Assembly: GCF_014207505.1 (NCBI RefSeq)
Contig: NZ_JACHGL010000003.1
Location: forward strand, 186,001 to 250,000
Direction of reading: 5' to 3'
Length of the DNA: 64,000 nucleotides
From: Leuconostoc carnosum
GTDB taxonomy: Bacteria; Bacillota; Bacilli; Lactobacillales; Lactobacillaceae
In this document: one piece after another, positions 49,563-59,666 of the stretch
Numbering within the stretch: the stretch's first letter is position 1
Layout: every line of letters starts with the position of its first letter
Notes under the pieces: generated by a model
Databases searched by the model: none
What the model saw: only the letters and a program-made list of their open reading frames with translations
What the model was told of the DNA's origin: nothing
Made by a program: the position numbers and the translations under genes

Positions 49563-50249
49563 TTAAGCTTCTTCAGTTGCAACAGCAGATGCAGAGGCAC
49601 CAGCCATCTTAACTTCAGGATGCTTTGCATTAACTTTAACAGTTGACTTAACTGTCAAAAGTGACTTGTTTGCACCAGGGACGTTACCCTTCAACAACAA
49701 CAAGTTATTTTCAACGTCAACATGAACGATAGCAACATTTTGCATTGTGCGCTTGTTGTTACCCATGCGTCCAGGTAATAGCTTACCCTTAAATACACGG
49801 TTGATAACAGCACCCATTGAACCTGGGCGACGGTGGTAACGAGAACCGTGAGCCATAGGTCCACGAGACTGACCATCTTTCTTGATGTTACCTTGGAAGC
49901 CATGTCCCTTCGTGATTCCGGTTACGTCGACGTAATCACCAGCTGCGAATGTATCAACCTTGATCTCATCCCCTGCGTTAAATTCGCCTTCCGCATTGCG
50001 GATTTCACGAACGTAGCGCTTAGGGGTCGTGTTTGCTTTAGAAGCGTGACCTTGTTCAGGTTTGTTTGACAAAACTGCGCGCTTATCTTGGTAACCAAGT
50101 TGTAATGCATTATACCCATCTGTTTCTGCATTTTTAACTTGCAAAACAGTGTTAGGTGTAGCTTCAACAACAGTTACGGCGATCAATTCACCAGTTTCAG
50201 TGAAAACCTGAGTCATACCGACTTTACGGCCTAAGATACCTTTAGTCAT
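49563..50249 (-). CDS. rplC: 50S ribosomal protein L3 (uL3)
   Basis: 228 aa. [53 protein letters not shown] short alanine-rich C-terminal tail. Confidence 0.98.
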   Translation of the reverse strand: MTKGILGRKVGMTQVFTETGELIAVTVVEATPNTVLQVKNAETDGYNALQLGYQDKRAVLSNKPEQGHASKANTTPKRYVREIRNAEGEFNAGDEIKVDTFAAGDYVDVTGITKGHGFQGNIKKDGQSRGPMAHGSRYHRRPGSMGAVINRVFKGKLLPGRMGNNKRTMQNVAIVHVDVENNLLLLKGNVPGANKSLLTVKSTVKVNAKHPEVKMAGASASAVATEEA

Positions 50250-50313
50250 GACTAATCTCCTTAATTATTTTCTTAATTTTGCCTCAGTGAGGTCTGAAAT
50301 GTATCCGTTAAGA

Positions 50314-50622
50314 TTATAACTTGATTTCAATTGCAACACCTGATGGCAATTCAAGTTTACGCAATGCGTCAACTGTCTTGTCAGTAGGGTTCACAATATC
50401 GATCAAACGCTTGTGCGTGCGCATTTCAAATTGTTCACGGCTATCCTTGTGCTTATGTGGTGAACGTAGAACTGTATACAATGTACGTTCAGTTGGCAAT
50501 GGGATAGGGCCAGCAATTCCTGCGCCCGTACGCTTAGCTGTTTCAACAATTTTTTCTGCTGATTGATCTAAGATACGGTGTTCGTATGCCTTCAAACGGA
50601 TACGGATCTTCTTTTGTGCCAT
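50314..50622 (-). CDS. rpsJ: 30S ribosomal protein S10 (uS10)
   Basis: 102 aa. [39 protein letters not shown] and [19 protein letters not shown]. First gene of the S10 operon, GGAGG ribosome binding site, with a leader of about 185 bases. Confidence 0.98.
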   Translation of the reverse strand: MAQKKIRIRLKAYEHRILDQSAEKIVETAKRTGAGIAGPIPLPTERTLYTVLRSPHKHKDSREQFEMRTHKRLIDIVNPTDKTVDALRKLELPSGVAIEIKL

Positions 50623-50805
50623 TATTTCGTGCCTCCTCGTTGATTTTGTAAATCAGCTAACTCCGATTAAAAACCGACAACACTGCTTGTGTTTTGCGCG
50701 CCCTCGGCAACGCGGCCGCGCGTGTCGCAACCTTAACCATCATCGCTAAATATTGATACACCAGTATTTTGAGCGGTTTATGTAATGACCTTCTCAAAAG
50801 CGTAC
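50623..50805 (-). promoter_or_regulatory. S10 operon leader RNA with a GC-rich core
   Basis: The 334-base gap upstream of rpsJ holds this leader, the promoter and the pot terminator; no ORF is supported. Bases 50696-50728 are 28/33 G+C in an otherwise AT-rich region and self-complementary (GCGCG ... CGCGC), next to an AACAC/GTGTT hairpin. Probably folds stably; regulator unknown. Confidence 0.6.
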
Positions 50806-50811
50806 TTAAAT

Positions 50812-50840
50812 ATAATACCAAAAAAGCAATCACAATGCAA
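50812..50840 (-). promoter_or_regulatory. S10 operon promoter
   Basis: TTGCAT, 17-base spacer, TATTAT with extended TG-G on the minus strand. The stretch GGTATTATATTTAA is shared exactly with the rpsL promoter. Confidence 0.82.
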
Positions 50841-50922
50841 GGCTTTTAGCACGATTTAATTCGACTTTTTATGATCACCGCTTATGCCCATATTTCTAAT
50901 CAATTTTAAAAGTTGTATCAAA

Positions 50923-50946
50923 TAAAAAACAACGTTAGCGTTGTCT
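50923..50946 (-). terminator. Terminator of the pot operon
   Basis: ACAACG-CTAA-CGTTGT followed by TTTTTTAT on the minus strand, just after the potD stop codon. Confidence 0.85.
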
Positions 50947-50956
50947 ATTTTATTTA

Positions 50957-52036
50957 TTAGCGTTGTGTCATCTTAAATTCTAAGAAAGCATCATTATACT
51001 TCTCAGTCCATTTTCGTCCCAAATCATCATACACTTGCAGGCGCTCAACAACCTTAGCGTTTGGATAAAATTGTTGATCTGTACGAATTGCTTTTGGTAA
51101 CATTTGGAAAGCTTTTTTATTAGGTGTCGCATAACCAATGTATTCAGCATTTTGCGCTGCATTTTTTGGATCGTTCATAAAATTCAAAAAGGCATAGGCC
51201 GCATCCTTGTGTTTAGCTGTTCTTGGCATGACAATATTATCAAACCATAAGTTAGAGCCCTCGCTAGGCACAAGATAATGCAAATGACTATTATTCGACA
51301 TGGCTTCAGCAGCTTCACCCGAATATGTGATGGCAATTGCCGCCTCTTCTTGAGCCATGTACATTTTAATTTCATCGGCCACAATAGCTTTAACATTAGG
51401 CATTAATGTCGTTAGTTTTCCCTGTGCCGCAGCCAAGTCAGCAGCTGAACGTGTATTGACAGATTTATTTTGTGTCATCAAAGTAAATCCCAAAACATCT
51501 CTGGCAGAATCAATCAGCATAATTTTATTTCTAAATTTTGTCGACCACAAATCATCCCAATGTTTAATATCTTTAGCATTTACAAATTTATCATTATACA
51601 GAATACCCAATGTTCCCCAGAAATATGGTAAAGAATATTTGTTACCTCGATCAAAAATTTGATTGAGAAAGCGATCATCATAATTTTTTAAACCAGTTAA
51701 TCGACTGTGGTCTAGAGGTAGTAACAAATTTTCTTTCTTCATTTTTTCTAGCATATATTCGGAAGGAATGGTTAGGTCATAAGAAGTGCCACCCTGTTTG
51801 ATTTTGGTATACATCGCTTCATTAGAATCAAATGTTTCGTAACTTACCTTATAACCTGTTTCGCGCGTAAACTTTTTAAGTAACGCTGGATCAATGTAAT
51901 CTCCCCAATTATAAAGATTCAACACCTTCCCTGATGATACACCAGAACCTGTTTGTGTAGAAAAATAATTTTTTAAGCCAAACAACATCATAAGCAACAC
52001 AAACAATGATAAAACACTAACAAGTATTTTCTTCAT
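50957..52036 (-). CDS. potD: Spermidine/putrescine ABC transporter substrate-binding protein
   Basis: 359 aa. N-terminal hydrophobic segment (residues 4-25), then LNLYNWGDYIDPALLKKFTRETGYKV, YDLTIPSEYMLEKM, IVADEIKMYMAQEEAAIAITYSGEA and WFDNIVMPRTAKHKDAAYAFLNF, typical of PotD. There is no Cys lipobox, so it is probably held by an uncleaved N-terminal anchor. Two bases after potC. Confidence 0.94.
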   Translation of the reverse strand: MKKILVSVLSLFVLLMMLFGLKNYFSTQTGSGVSSGKVLNLYNWGDYIDPALLKKFTRETGYKVSYETFDSNEAMYTKIKQGGTSYDLTIPSEYMLEKMKKENLLLPLDHSRLTGLKNYDDRFLNQIFDRGNKYSLPYFWGTLGILYNDKFVNAKDIKHWDDLWSTKFRNKIMLIDSARDVLGFTLMTQNKSVNTRSAADLAAAQGKLTTLMPNVKAIVADEIKMYMAQEEAAIAITYSGEAAEAMSNNSHLHYLVPSEGSNLWFDNIVMPRTAKHKDAAYAFLNFMNDPKNAAQNAEYIGYATPNKKAFQMLPKAIRTDQQFYPNAKVVERLQVYDDLGRKWTEKYNDAFLEFKMTQR

Positions 52037-52038
52037 GA

Positions 52039-52866
52039 TTATAAGCCCTCCGATGCAGGTAAGACGAGGCGTGTTCCACGTTTCTTACTTTTTGCAAAAC
52101 GTGTCGAGATGACATAATATATGAACACCAATGCTAACGATACCAAAAACATCATCGCAGACAAGGCGTTAATTTCCAGGCTCACACCTTGTCGTGCACG
52201 AGAGTAAATTTCTACTGATAACGTTGAGAAACCATTACCTGTCACGAAAAATGTCACAGCGAAGTCATCTAATGAGTAAGTCAAAGCCATAAAAAATCCT
52301 GCTAATATGCCTGGTGAGATGACCGGTAAAATAACGCGCGAAAGCATTTGCCAATTACCAGCACCTAAATCTTTTGCAGCGATTACTAATGACTGGTTCA
52401 TTTCTTGCAGTCGTGGCAAGACCATCAATACTACAATAGGAATACTAAAGGCAATATGTGCCAATAATACTGAAACAAAACCAAGCGAAAATCCTACTAC
52501 CGTAAATAAAATTAAGAAAGAAGCACCAATAATAACATCCGGCGATACCAATAAGATATTATTTAATGACAGAAAAATATTTTTCGTCAGCGCGTTTGTT
52601 TGATTATATATATACAATGCACCAGCTGTGCCAATAACCGTTGCCAAAAGTGATGACAACAAAGCAATCAAAAAGGTGTTAACAATAATTTCTAATATGC
52701 GGGTATCAGCAAATAATTCATTATAATGCTTAAGTGAAAAGCCATCCCATCCTTGCATGACATCCCCTGCGTTGAAAGAATAGACAACCAGAAAGAAAAT
52801 AGGTAAATATAACAATATAAAGACGAATAACAAATATAAGTAAGACCATTTAATTTTTTTATACAT
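52039..52866 (-). CDS. potC: Spermidine/putrescine ABC transporter permease PotC
   Basis: 275 aa, six membrane helices with the ABC permease EAA-type loop AAKDLGAGNWQMLSRVILPVISPGI. The frame extends to 52908, but ATG 52866 (MYKKIKWSY), four bases after the potB stop codon with GAGG upstream, gives the normal N-terminus. Confidence 0.94.
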   Translation of the reverse strand: MYKKIKWSYLYLLFVFILLYLPIFFLVVYSFNAGDVMQGWDGFSLKHYNELFADTRILEIIVNTFLIALLSSLLATVIGTAGALYIYNQTNALTKNIFLSLNNILLVSPDVIIGASFLILFTVVGFSLGFVSVLLAHIAFSIPIVVLMVLPRLQEMNQSLVIAAKDLGAGNWQMLSRVILPVISPGILAGFFMALTYSLDDFAVTFFVTGNGFSTLSVEIYSRARQGVSLEINALSAMMFLVSLALVFIYYVISTRFAKSKKRGTRLVLPASEGL

Positions 52867-52870
52867 TATC

Positions 52871-53707
52871 TCAGCCTCGCTTTCGTGAATGCTTACGGAC
52901 GCGATCACGAGTAATACTCATCGTAATGACCATCGCAATAATCAAAATAACACCAATCGTTGAACCTAAGTGCCAATTTTGCGTGACCAAAAAGTGTTCT
53001 TCAATGGCTGTACCCAAGGTAATGACACGGTTACCACCGATTAAACGTGTGATCATAAATAATGACAAACTCGGGATAAAGACTGCTTGAATCCCAGCTT
53101 TGACACCTGTCATAGATAGCGGCACAGTTACATACCGTAACGTCTGCCATTTATTTGCACCTAAATCACGACTAGCTTGCTCTAATCGTGGGTTGATTTC
53201 AGCTAATGAATTAAAAATAGGTAAAATCATAAAGGGGATTTCAATATAGGCCGCAACTAAGAGAAAACTCCAATCAGAAAACAATAACTGTTTAGGCGCG
53301 ATTCCCCACAAATTCAAGAAAGTATTTACTGATCCTGTTTTCGATAATAAACCAATAAATGCATACGTCTTTAATAACAAATTAATCCAAGTAGGTAAAA
53401 TAATTAAAAGTAACCAGAATTGTTTTTGCTTTAATTGATTCAAAAAATAAGCCGTAGGATAACTGATAATTAAGGTGATAATTGTAATTAAAAAAGCAAA
53501 CCAAACTGAGTTAAATGTCATCCGTAAATACGTACCACTGGAAAAATATATAGCATAGTTATTCAGCGTAAAATGCCCGTTTTGAGTCATTAAAGATTGA
53601 ACAACAAGTAGGCACAGCGGTACAATTACGAATAACAGCAGCCACGCACCATATGGCACTAGATAGAATAATTGACGTTGTTTCTTACTCCGCGGCATCA
53701 TCATCAT
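52871..53707 (-). CDS. potB: Spermidine/putrescine ABC transporter permease PotB
   Basis: 278 aa, six membrane helices, EAA loop [24 protein letters not shown]. Four consecutive ATG codons (53707 to 53696) follow a GGAG ribosome binding site; the longer frame from 53779 is unlikely. Overlaps the potA end by 23 bases, so translation is coupled. Confidence 0.93.
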   Translation of the reverse strand: MMMMPRSKKQRQLFYLVPYGAWLLLFVIVPLCLLVVQSLMTQNGHFTLNNYAIYFSSGTYLRMTFNSVWFAFLITIITLIISYPTAYFLNQLKQKQFWLLLIILPTWINLLLKTYAFIGLLSKTGSVNTFLNLWGIAPKQLLFSDWSFLLVAAYIEIPFMILPIFNSLAEINPRLEQASRDLGANKWQTLRYVTVPLSMTGVKAGIQAVFIPSLSLFMITRLIGGNRVITLGTAIEEHFLVTQNWHLGSTIGVILIIAMVITMSITRDRVRKHSRKRG

Positions 53708-54791
53708 AACTCTCCAAGCGTGCATCAAAGTCATCCTCAGATTCATTAAATCGCATAATATGAATATCTTCGGGATCAAACGTTAAGCCTAGCCGCGAGC
53801 CCACGGTTGCTTTATTAGTAGCTTGTACTTGCCATTCATTACCATCATCATCAATAGCGGTGATTTCATAATAATCCCCTCGAAATGACTGGTCTTCAAT
53901 TGTTACAATTAACTTAGCCTGATCTACTGTCGTCAAATCCAAATCTTCTGGACGTAAAACAACCTCAACACGTTCGTTTGGTCGCATACCAGCATCAACA
54001 TTTTCAAAATCTTTACCTACGAAATGCACCAAATAATCGGCTTTCATAATACCATCTAAGATATTTGATTCGCCAATAAAATCAGCAACAAAATGGTTAA
54101 TCGGCTCGTCATAAATATCTTCCGGTGAACCATTTTGTTGTATGACACCATCGTTCATGACGAAAATCCAATCCGACATAGCCAAGGCTTCTTCTTGATC
54201 ATGTGTTACGAAAACAAAAGTAATCCCCAAACGCTGTTGAATTTCGCGTAATTCAGACTGCATATCCTTACGTAACTTATAATCTAATGCCGATAATGGC
54301 TCATCTAACAATAATATCTCTGGATCATTTGCTAAAGCACGTGCGATTGCTACACGTTGACGCTGACCACCGGACAATTCATTAATTTCTCGATCAGCAA
54401 ACTGACTTAATTTCACTAAATCAAGCATTTCTGTGACTTTTGTCTTAATCGTGGCTTTATTCATACCTTTAATACTTGGTCCGAAAGCCACATTGTCATA
54501 AACATTCATATTTGGAAACAATCCGTAATCTTGAAAAACCGTATTCATATTACGTTTTTCAACAGGCACATCATTAATAACATTGCCTTCAAACAATATA
54601 TTGCCGTGTGTTGCAGTTAACTGACCGGAAATCAAATTTAAGATAGTCGTTTTTCCTGAACCTGAAGGTCCTAATAACGTATAAAATTTACCTGCTTCAA
54701 GTTCCAAATCAATATTCTTCAAAACTTCATTATCATCATATGATAAACTAATGTTTTTAAACTCAATAATTGGTGTTGATGTATTAGTCAA
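53685..54791 (-). CDS. potA: Spermidine/putrescine ABC transporter ATPase PotA
   Basis: 368 aa. Walker [12 protein letters not shown]-loop [11 protein letters not shown], signature [15 protein letters not shown], Walker [12 protein letters not shown], switch His [12 protein letters not shown], and a C-terminal TOBE-type regulatory domain ([10 protein letters not shown]). The frame extends to an ATG at 54851, but that codon is the loop of the preceding gene's terminator; TTG 54791, eight bases after GAGG, is the likely start. Confidence 0.94.
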   Translation of the reverse strand: MTNTSTPIIEFKNISLSYDDNEVLKNIDLELEAGKFYTLLGPSGSGKTTILNLISGQLTATHGNILFEGNVINDVPVEKRNMNTVFQDYGLFPNMNVYDNVAFGPSIKGMNKATIKTKVTEMLDLVKLSQFADREINELSGGQRQRVAIARALANDPEILLLDEPLSALDYKLRKDMQSELREIQQRLGITFVFVTHDQEEALAMSDWIFVMNDGVIQQNGSPEDIYDEPINHFVADFIGESNILDGIMKADYLVHFVGKDFENVDAGMRPNERVEVVLRPEDLDLTTVDQAKLIVTIEDQSFRGDYYEITAIDDDGNEWQVQATNKATVGSRLGLTFDPEDIHIMRFNESEDDFDARLESYDDDAAE

Positions 54792-54832
54792 TGCCCAATC
54801 CTCACTTTTAGTCAATAAGTACATTGTAACAA

Positions 54833-54867
54833 GAAAAGCATGCAACTTCATCCGTTACATGCTTTTT
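54833..54867 (-). terminator. Terminator between the MFS gene and potA
   Basis: AAAAAGCATGTAAC pairs with GTTGCATGCTTTT on the minus strand (one bulge), overlapping the MFS stop codon. An extended -10 (TG-T-TACAAT, about 54822-54830) follows for the pot operon. Confidence 0.75.
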
Positions 54868-56060
54868 CACTTTAATATTTTATCTTGTTTTTCCACCAAA
54901 ATAATTACGATAGTCATTATAATAAACAGCACGGTTATTACTATAATCTGCGGTTTCCAGCTGTTAAACCAAATAAAACCATAACCAAATAAAGCAGGTC
55001 CACATGCTGCAATTAAATAACCGCCACTTTGTGCCATACCAGAGAGTTGTGCTGTTTGACTTGGTGTACTAGTTTTTAAACCAAATGTTGCCATCACATA
55101 AGGAAAAAGCGATGCAGTGCTAACACCGATAAATAAATTAATGGTCAGCCAGTAACCAAAAGTATCTTGTGGTACCAATAATAAGACATAGCCAATGATA
55201 CCAATCGTCGAGAAACTTGCCACAAATATCTGCCGCTGTCTACTATTGAAATGCGCTATAATTGTTGGTACTATCAAAGCAAATGGTAAGCCAATTAAGG
55301 CATTAATTCCGACAAACAGACCAGCAACTGTAGCTGATAAGCCGCTTTGTATGGCCATGGTTGGTCCCCAAGCCATTATCACATAGAACATAGCTGATTG
55401 CATACCACTAAAAAACAACAACATCCAAGCATACTTATTCTGCCAAACGCGCGTACTTGTTAATGGTAACGTACTACTTTTTAATGTCGCACGTTTAGCC
55501 TTATTTTTATTTGAAAAAACAACATTTGGCAACCAAACGAGTAATGCTAAGCCTAACAGTAATGTCAAAATAATCACGAAAACATGCCAATTCGTGGCAT
55601 GCGTAATAGGTGCCGCCAAACTTGATCCGACTGCAGTTGCCAAACCCATACTAAAAACAAATATTGATGTTACTGGTCCAATTCTACTCGGAAAATAAGT
55701 TCGTACAACACTTGGTAATAAAACATTCATATGCGCAATGCCAATACCAATCAACAACGTACCAAAATACAAGAAAGGTGTATTAACAATACGCATTAAT
55801 GATCCAATAGTCATCAACAGCAACATCAATGCAAAAGCACGTTCTAATCCCAATTTTTCTGCTATTTTCGGTACAATTGACGAAAATACTGCAAAGGCAA
55901 TCAATGGCACTGTTGTCAAAATACCCAATTGTTCCACCGACACATGTTGTGATTTAGCAATATCACTAATAATCGGCGGTATCGAAGTAAATGGTAAACG
56001 CAAGACCATGCCAACCACTATAATGCCGGGTATCAGGAATTTACTGTATTGTCTATTCAT
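54867..56060 (-). CDS. MFS transporter, CynX/NimT-like
   Basis: 397 aa, about 12 membrane segments. LRLPFTSIPPIISDIAKSQHVS at the start and GIGIAHMNVLLPSVVRTYFPSRIGPVTSIF, GGYLIAACGPALFGYGF are characteristic of the CynX/NimT (cyanate/2-nitroimidazole) branch, whose substrates are mostly unknown. Between fusA and the pot operon, with terminators on both sides. Confidence 0.88.
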   Translation of the reverse strand: MNRQYSKFLIPGIIVVGMVLRLPFTSIPPIISDIAKSQHVSVEQLGILTTVPLIAFAVFSSIVPKIAEKLGLERAFALMLLLMTIGSLMRIVNTPFLYFGTLLIGIGIAHMNVLLPSVVRTYFPSRIGPVTSIFVFSMGLATAVGSSLAAPITHATNWHVFVIILTLLLGLALLVWLPNVVFSNKNKAKRATLKSSTLPLTSTRVWQNKYAWMLLFFSGMQSAMFYVIMAWGPTMAIQSGLSATVAGLFVGINALIGLPFALIVPTIIAHFNSRQRQIFVASFSTIGIIGYVLLLVPQDTFGYWLTINLFIGVSTASLFPYVMATFGLKTSTPSQTAQLSGMAQSGGYLIAACGPALFGYGFIWFNSWKPQIIVITVLFIIMTIVIILVEKQDKILK

Positions 56061-56084
56061 AATTTCTCCAAAAATATTTAAATT

Positions 56085-56117
56085 AAAACGGTGTCACTCA
56101 TAAGAGTGACACCGTTT
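56085..56117. terminator. Terminator after fusA
   Basis: Perfect 14-bp stem AAACGGTGTCACTC / GAGTGACACCGTTT with loop of four, then TTAATTT on the minus strand. The T-run is modest. Confidence 0.8.
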
Positions 56118-56213
56118 ATACTGAACCATCAGTCAGTTTAAAATTAATTTTATTGTCTGTTAGTATCCTTGATTATATGTCATCAAACAGATAGCCAACA
56201 AATCAAACTTTAA

Positions 56214-58325
56214 TTATTTCTCTTCACCACTGTTCTTGATGATTTCTTCTTGAATGTTCTTAGGAACGGCTTCATAGTGATCGAATACCATTTGGAAAGT
56301 ACCACGACCTTGTGTAGCTGAACGCAAAGTAGTTGCATAGCCAAACATTTCTGACAAAGGCACCTTAGCTTTAACAGCCAAAACAGGTCCACGTGATTCT
56401 TGTCCTTCAATCATACCACGGCGTGCTGAAACGTGTCCCATAACATCACCAAGGTTGTCTTCAGGCGCAACAATATCAACAGCCATGATTGGTTCAAGGA
56501 TAACAGCACCAGCAGTCTTAGCAGCTTCCTTCAATGCCAAAGATGCAGCAATCTTAAAGGCAGCTTCAGAAGAATCGACATCGTGATATGAACCATCGTA
56601 CAACTTAGCCTTCAAATCAACCAATGGGAATCCAGCCAAAGGACCTGCATTCAATGCATCCTTCAAACCAGCTTCAACAGATGGAATATATTCACGAGGA
56701 ACTACACCACCAACGATAGCGTCATCGAATTCGAATCCTGCACCTTCTTCATTTGGGGAGAATTCAATATAAACATCACCATATTGACCTTTACCACCAG
56801 ATTGACGCTTGAAGAATCCACGTGCTTGAACTGTCTTTGTGAAAGCTTCACGGTAAGCAACTTGTGGTGCACCAACAGTTGCTTCAACGTTAAACTCACG
56901 ACGCATACGGTCAACCATAATATCCAACTGCAACTCACCCATACCAGCGATCAAAGTATCACCAGTTTCTTGGTTTGTAGTTGCACGGAATGATGGATCT
57001 TCTTCCGCTAACTTTTGGATAGCATTTGACAACTTATCTTGATCAGCCTTAGTCTTTGGTTCGATAGCTAATTCAATCACAGGTTCTGGGAATTCCATTG
57101 ATTCAAGTACCAATTGATGATCAACAGATGTCAAAGAATCACCAGTTGTTGTGTTTTTCAAACCAATAGCTGCGGCAATATCACCTGAAAATACTTCTTC
57201 AATTTCAGTACGTGATGTCGCATGCATTTGTAGCAAACGACCAACACGTTCACGTGAATCAGATGATGTATTTTGTACATATGATCCTGATTTCAAAGTA
57301 CCTGTATAAACACGCATAAATGTTAGACGGCCAACGAATGGATCTGTCATGATCTTGAAAGCCAAGGCAGCAAACGACTTGTCATCATCAGCAATCAAAT
57401 CAACTTCTTCACCAGTTTTTGGATCATTAGCAATATATGGTTTAACATCCAAAGGTCCTGGTAGGTAATCAACAACAGCATCCAACATCATTTGAACACC
57501 CTTATCCTTGTAGGCAGAACCTGCAAGAACTGGGTAGAACTGTAATGCCAAAGTCGCGCGACGGATTGCAGCTTTCAATTCATCAACTGAAATCTCTTCA
57601 CCTTCAAGATACTTTTCCATCAATTCATCATCAACATCAGCAACTGCTTCAATCAATGTATTATGCTTCTCGTCTGCTAAATCTTTCAATTCTGCAGGAA
57701 TTTCACGTGGTTCCCACTTTTCACCCAAGTCATCGACTGGATAATAAGCTTCTTCTGTGATTAAATCAATAACAGCTTCGAAGTCATCTTCTGCACCAAT
57801 AGGCCATTGAATAGCTTCCGCATTGACTTGCAAACGTTCGTGGATTGAGTCAACTGACATTTGGAAATCAGCGCCCATCTTATCCATCTTGTTAACAAAC
57901 ACGATACGTGGTACGTCATATGTTGTTGCTTGACGCCAAACAGTTTCGGTCTGAGGTTCAACACCAGCAGCACCATCAAGTACGGCTACGGCACCATCAA
58001 GCACACGCAGAGCACGTTCAACTTCGATAGTGAAGTCCACGTGACCTGGTGTATCGATAATATTAACACGGTAAGGTGTCTTAGCGAATTGATCAAAGAA
58101 ACCATGCCAAACAGCTGTTGTTGCGGCTGATTGAATCGTGATTCCACGTTCTTTTTCTTGTTCCATGAAATCCATTTGTGAAGCACCATCATGTGTTTCA
58201 CCAATTTTGTGAATTTTACCGGTATAGTACAAGATACGTTCCGTAGTGGTCGTCTTACCCGCATCAATGTGGGCCATGATACCAATATTACGTGTACGAT
58301 CTAGTGGGTATTCACGTTTTGCCAT
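56214..58325 (-). CDS. fusA: Elongation factor G
   Basis: 703 aa translocation GTPase. G1 [16 protein letters not shown]2 region [10 protein letters not shown]3 [10 protein letters not shown]4 NKMDKMGAD; domain [27 protein letters not shown] and C-terminal domain [26 protein letters not shown] ribosome binding site. Preceded by a 169-base gap with a terminator-like hairpin; tuf does not follow. Confidence 0.99.
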   Translation of the reverse strand: MAKREYPLDRTRNIGIMAHIDAGKTTTTERILYYTGKIHKIGETHDGASQMDFMEQEKERGITIQSAATTAVWHGFFDQFAKTPYRVNIIDTPGHVDFTIEVERALRVLDGAVAVLDGAAGVEPQTETVWRQATTYDVPRIVFVNKMDKMGADFQMSVDSIHERLQVNAEAIQWPIGAEDDFEAVIDLITEEAYYPVDDLGEKWEPREIPAELKDLADEKHNTLIEAVADVDDELMEKYLEGEEISVDELKAAIRRATLALQFYPVLAGSAYKDKGVQMMLDAVVDYLPGPLDVKPYIANDPKTGEEVDLIADDDKSFAALAFKIMTDPFVGRLTFMRVYTGTLKSGSYVQNTSSDSRERVGRLLQMHATSRTEIEEVFSGDIAAAIGLKNTTTGDSLTSVDHQLVLESMEFPEPVIELAIEPKTKADQDKLSNAIQKLAEEDPSFRATTNQETGDTLIAGMGELQLDIMVDRMRREFNVEATVGAPQVAYREAFTKTVQARGFFKRQSGGKGQYGDVYIEFSPNEEGAGFEFDDAIVGGVVPREYIPSVEAGLKDALNAGPLAGFPLVDLKAKLYDGSYHDVDSSEAAFKIAASLALKEAAKTAGAVILEPIMAVDIVAPEDNLGDVMGHVSARRGMIEGQESRGPVLAVKAKVPLSEMFGYATTLRSATQGRGTFQMVFDHYEAVPKNIQEEIIKNSGEEK

Positions 58326-58349
58326 TGTGAGTTATCTCCTGGTTTTGTT

Positions 58350-58430
58350 CTATATGCAACAAAAAGCGACACAGAATTGTGTTCGCTTTTTGACGGTAAA
58401 CGCTGGCAGCGTCGTACCATCTACTGTCAT
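58350..58430 (-). other. 26-codon ORF across the fusA leader hairpin
   Basis: ATG at 58430 to TAG at 58350 (starts MTVDGTTLPAF, ends FCCI). It spans the whole terminator-like hairpin of the fusA leader. No Shine-Dalgarno is visible, so translation is doubtful. Confidence 0.25.
58361..58391 (-). terminator. Terminator-like hairpin in the rpsG-fusA gap
   Basis: AAAAAGCGAACACA-ATTC-TGTGTCGCTTTTT on the minus strand, one bulge, ending in five T's, 36 bases before the fusA ATG. Candidate attenuator. Confidence 0.65.
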
Positions 58431-58494
58431 TTTACACTATTATTGCATGGTAGGAATAAACAACTATCACAGCCAGTAAGCTGTGTTGTTTATA

Positions 58495-58965
58495 TTACCA
58501 ACGATAGTGAGCAAATGCACGGTTAGCTTCAGCCATCTTGTGTGTATCTTCGCGCTTCTTAACAGATGCGCCAGTGTCATTAGCGGCGTCCATGATTTCC
58601 TTAGCTAAACGTTCGTCCATTGTGTGTTCGTTACGCAAACGTGAATAGTTTACCAACCAACGCAATCCCAATGTTGTACGACGGTCAGGGCGCACTTCGA
58701 TTGGCACTTGGTAGTTAGATCCACCAACACGGCGAGCTTTAACTTCCAATACTGGCATGATATTTTCCATGGCTTGTTCGAAAACTTCCAATGGTTCATT
58801 ACCAGTAGCTTCCTTGATATGATCAAAAGCATCATATAGGATTGTTGAAGCAGTTCCGCGCTTACCATCAAGCATCAACTTGTTGATCAAACGTGAAACG
58901 AGTTTTGAATTGTAAATAGGGTCAGGCAAAACTTCCTGACGCTTAGTATAACCTTTACGTGGCAT
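58495..58965 (-). CDS. rpsG: 30S ribosomal protein S7 (uS7)
   Basis: 156 aa. [52 protein letters not shown] and the C-terminal [18 protein letters not shown]. Fifteen bases after rpsL. Confidence 0.98.
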   Translation of the reverse strand: MPRKGYTKRQEVLPDPIYNSKLVSRLINKLMLDGKRGTASTILYDAFDHIKEATGNEPLEVFEQAMENIMPVLEVKARRVGGSNYQVPIEVRPDRRTTLGLRWLVNYSRLRNEHTMDERLAKEIMDAANDTGASVKKREDTHKMAEANRAFAHYRW

Positions 58966-58980
58966 TAGTCAGTCTCCTTC

Positions 58981-59394
58981 TTACTTCTTTGGCGCCTTTG
59001 TGCCGTACTTTGAGCGTGATGTCATACGACCATCAACACCCGCAGTATCCAATGCACCGCGGATAACGTGGTAACGTACACCAGGCAAATCCTTAACACG
59101 TCCACCACGAATCAAAACAACAGAGTGTTCTTGCAAGTTGTGGCCGATACCTGGGATATAAGCTGTCACTTCATATAAGTTTGAAAGACGCACACGGGCG
59201 TACTTACGCAAAGCTGAGTTAGGCTTCTTTGGTGTCATTGTTCCGACACGAGTTGCTACCCCACGCTTTTGTGGTGCAACGTTATTTGTTGCTTTCTTCT
59301 TCATTGAGTTATAGCCGAAGTTCAAAGCTGGTGACTTTGACTTAGTCAACTGTGACTTGCGGGGCTTACGAACCAATTGATTAATTGTAGGCAT
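58981..59394 (-). CDS. rpsL: 30S ribosomal protein S12 (uS12)
   Basis: 137 aa. [36 protein letters not shown] (decoding-site loop with the Lys linked to streptomycin response), [30 protein letters not shown]. First gene of the str operon; AAGGAG ribosome binding site. Confidence 0.98.
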   Translation of the reverse strand: MPTINQLVRKPRKSQLTKSKSPALNFGYNSMKKKATNNVAPQKRGVATRVGTMTPKKPNSALRKYARVRLSNLYEVTAYIPGIGHNLQEHSVVLIRGGRVKDLPGVRYHVIRGALDTAGVDGRMTSRSKYGTKAPKK

Positions 59395-59551
59395 GCTACA
59401 TTCTCCTTAAATTTTTACTAGTTTCACAGTTCCAGGTGTGTCATAAATGTCTTTAAACAAAAATGCTCACTCGAAATCTGTTGGTAGTTACCTTTATAAC
59501 GCCGTTCAGCACGTTGTGATGTGATCACAGAACAGATTACTTAAAAGCACG
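59395..59551 (-). promoter_or_regulatory. str operon leader RNA
   Basis: AATCTGTT (59538-59531) can pair with AACAGATT (59482-59475) on the minus-strand RNA, closing a domain with an inner AACG/CGTT helix and a GTGATCAC palindrome. No terminator T-run is present. Confidence 0.55.
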
Positions 59552-59557
59552 TTAAAT

Positions 59558-59585
59558 ATAATACCAGAATCAGAATAAAAGTCAA
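59558..59585 (-). promoter_or_regulatory. str operon promoter
   Basis: TTGACT, 16-base spacer, TATTAT with TG-G extension on the minus strand; GGTATTATATTTAA is identical to the S10 promoter. Confidence 0.82.
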
Positions 59586-59666
59586 TAGAGAGTTAATTGT
59601 CTAATTTAAATAGGAATTTAGTGATGCACTTTGTGTATTTTTCTTACAGTCATCGTATCATGCTTT

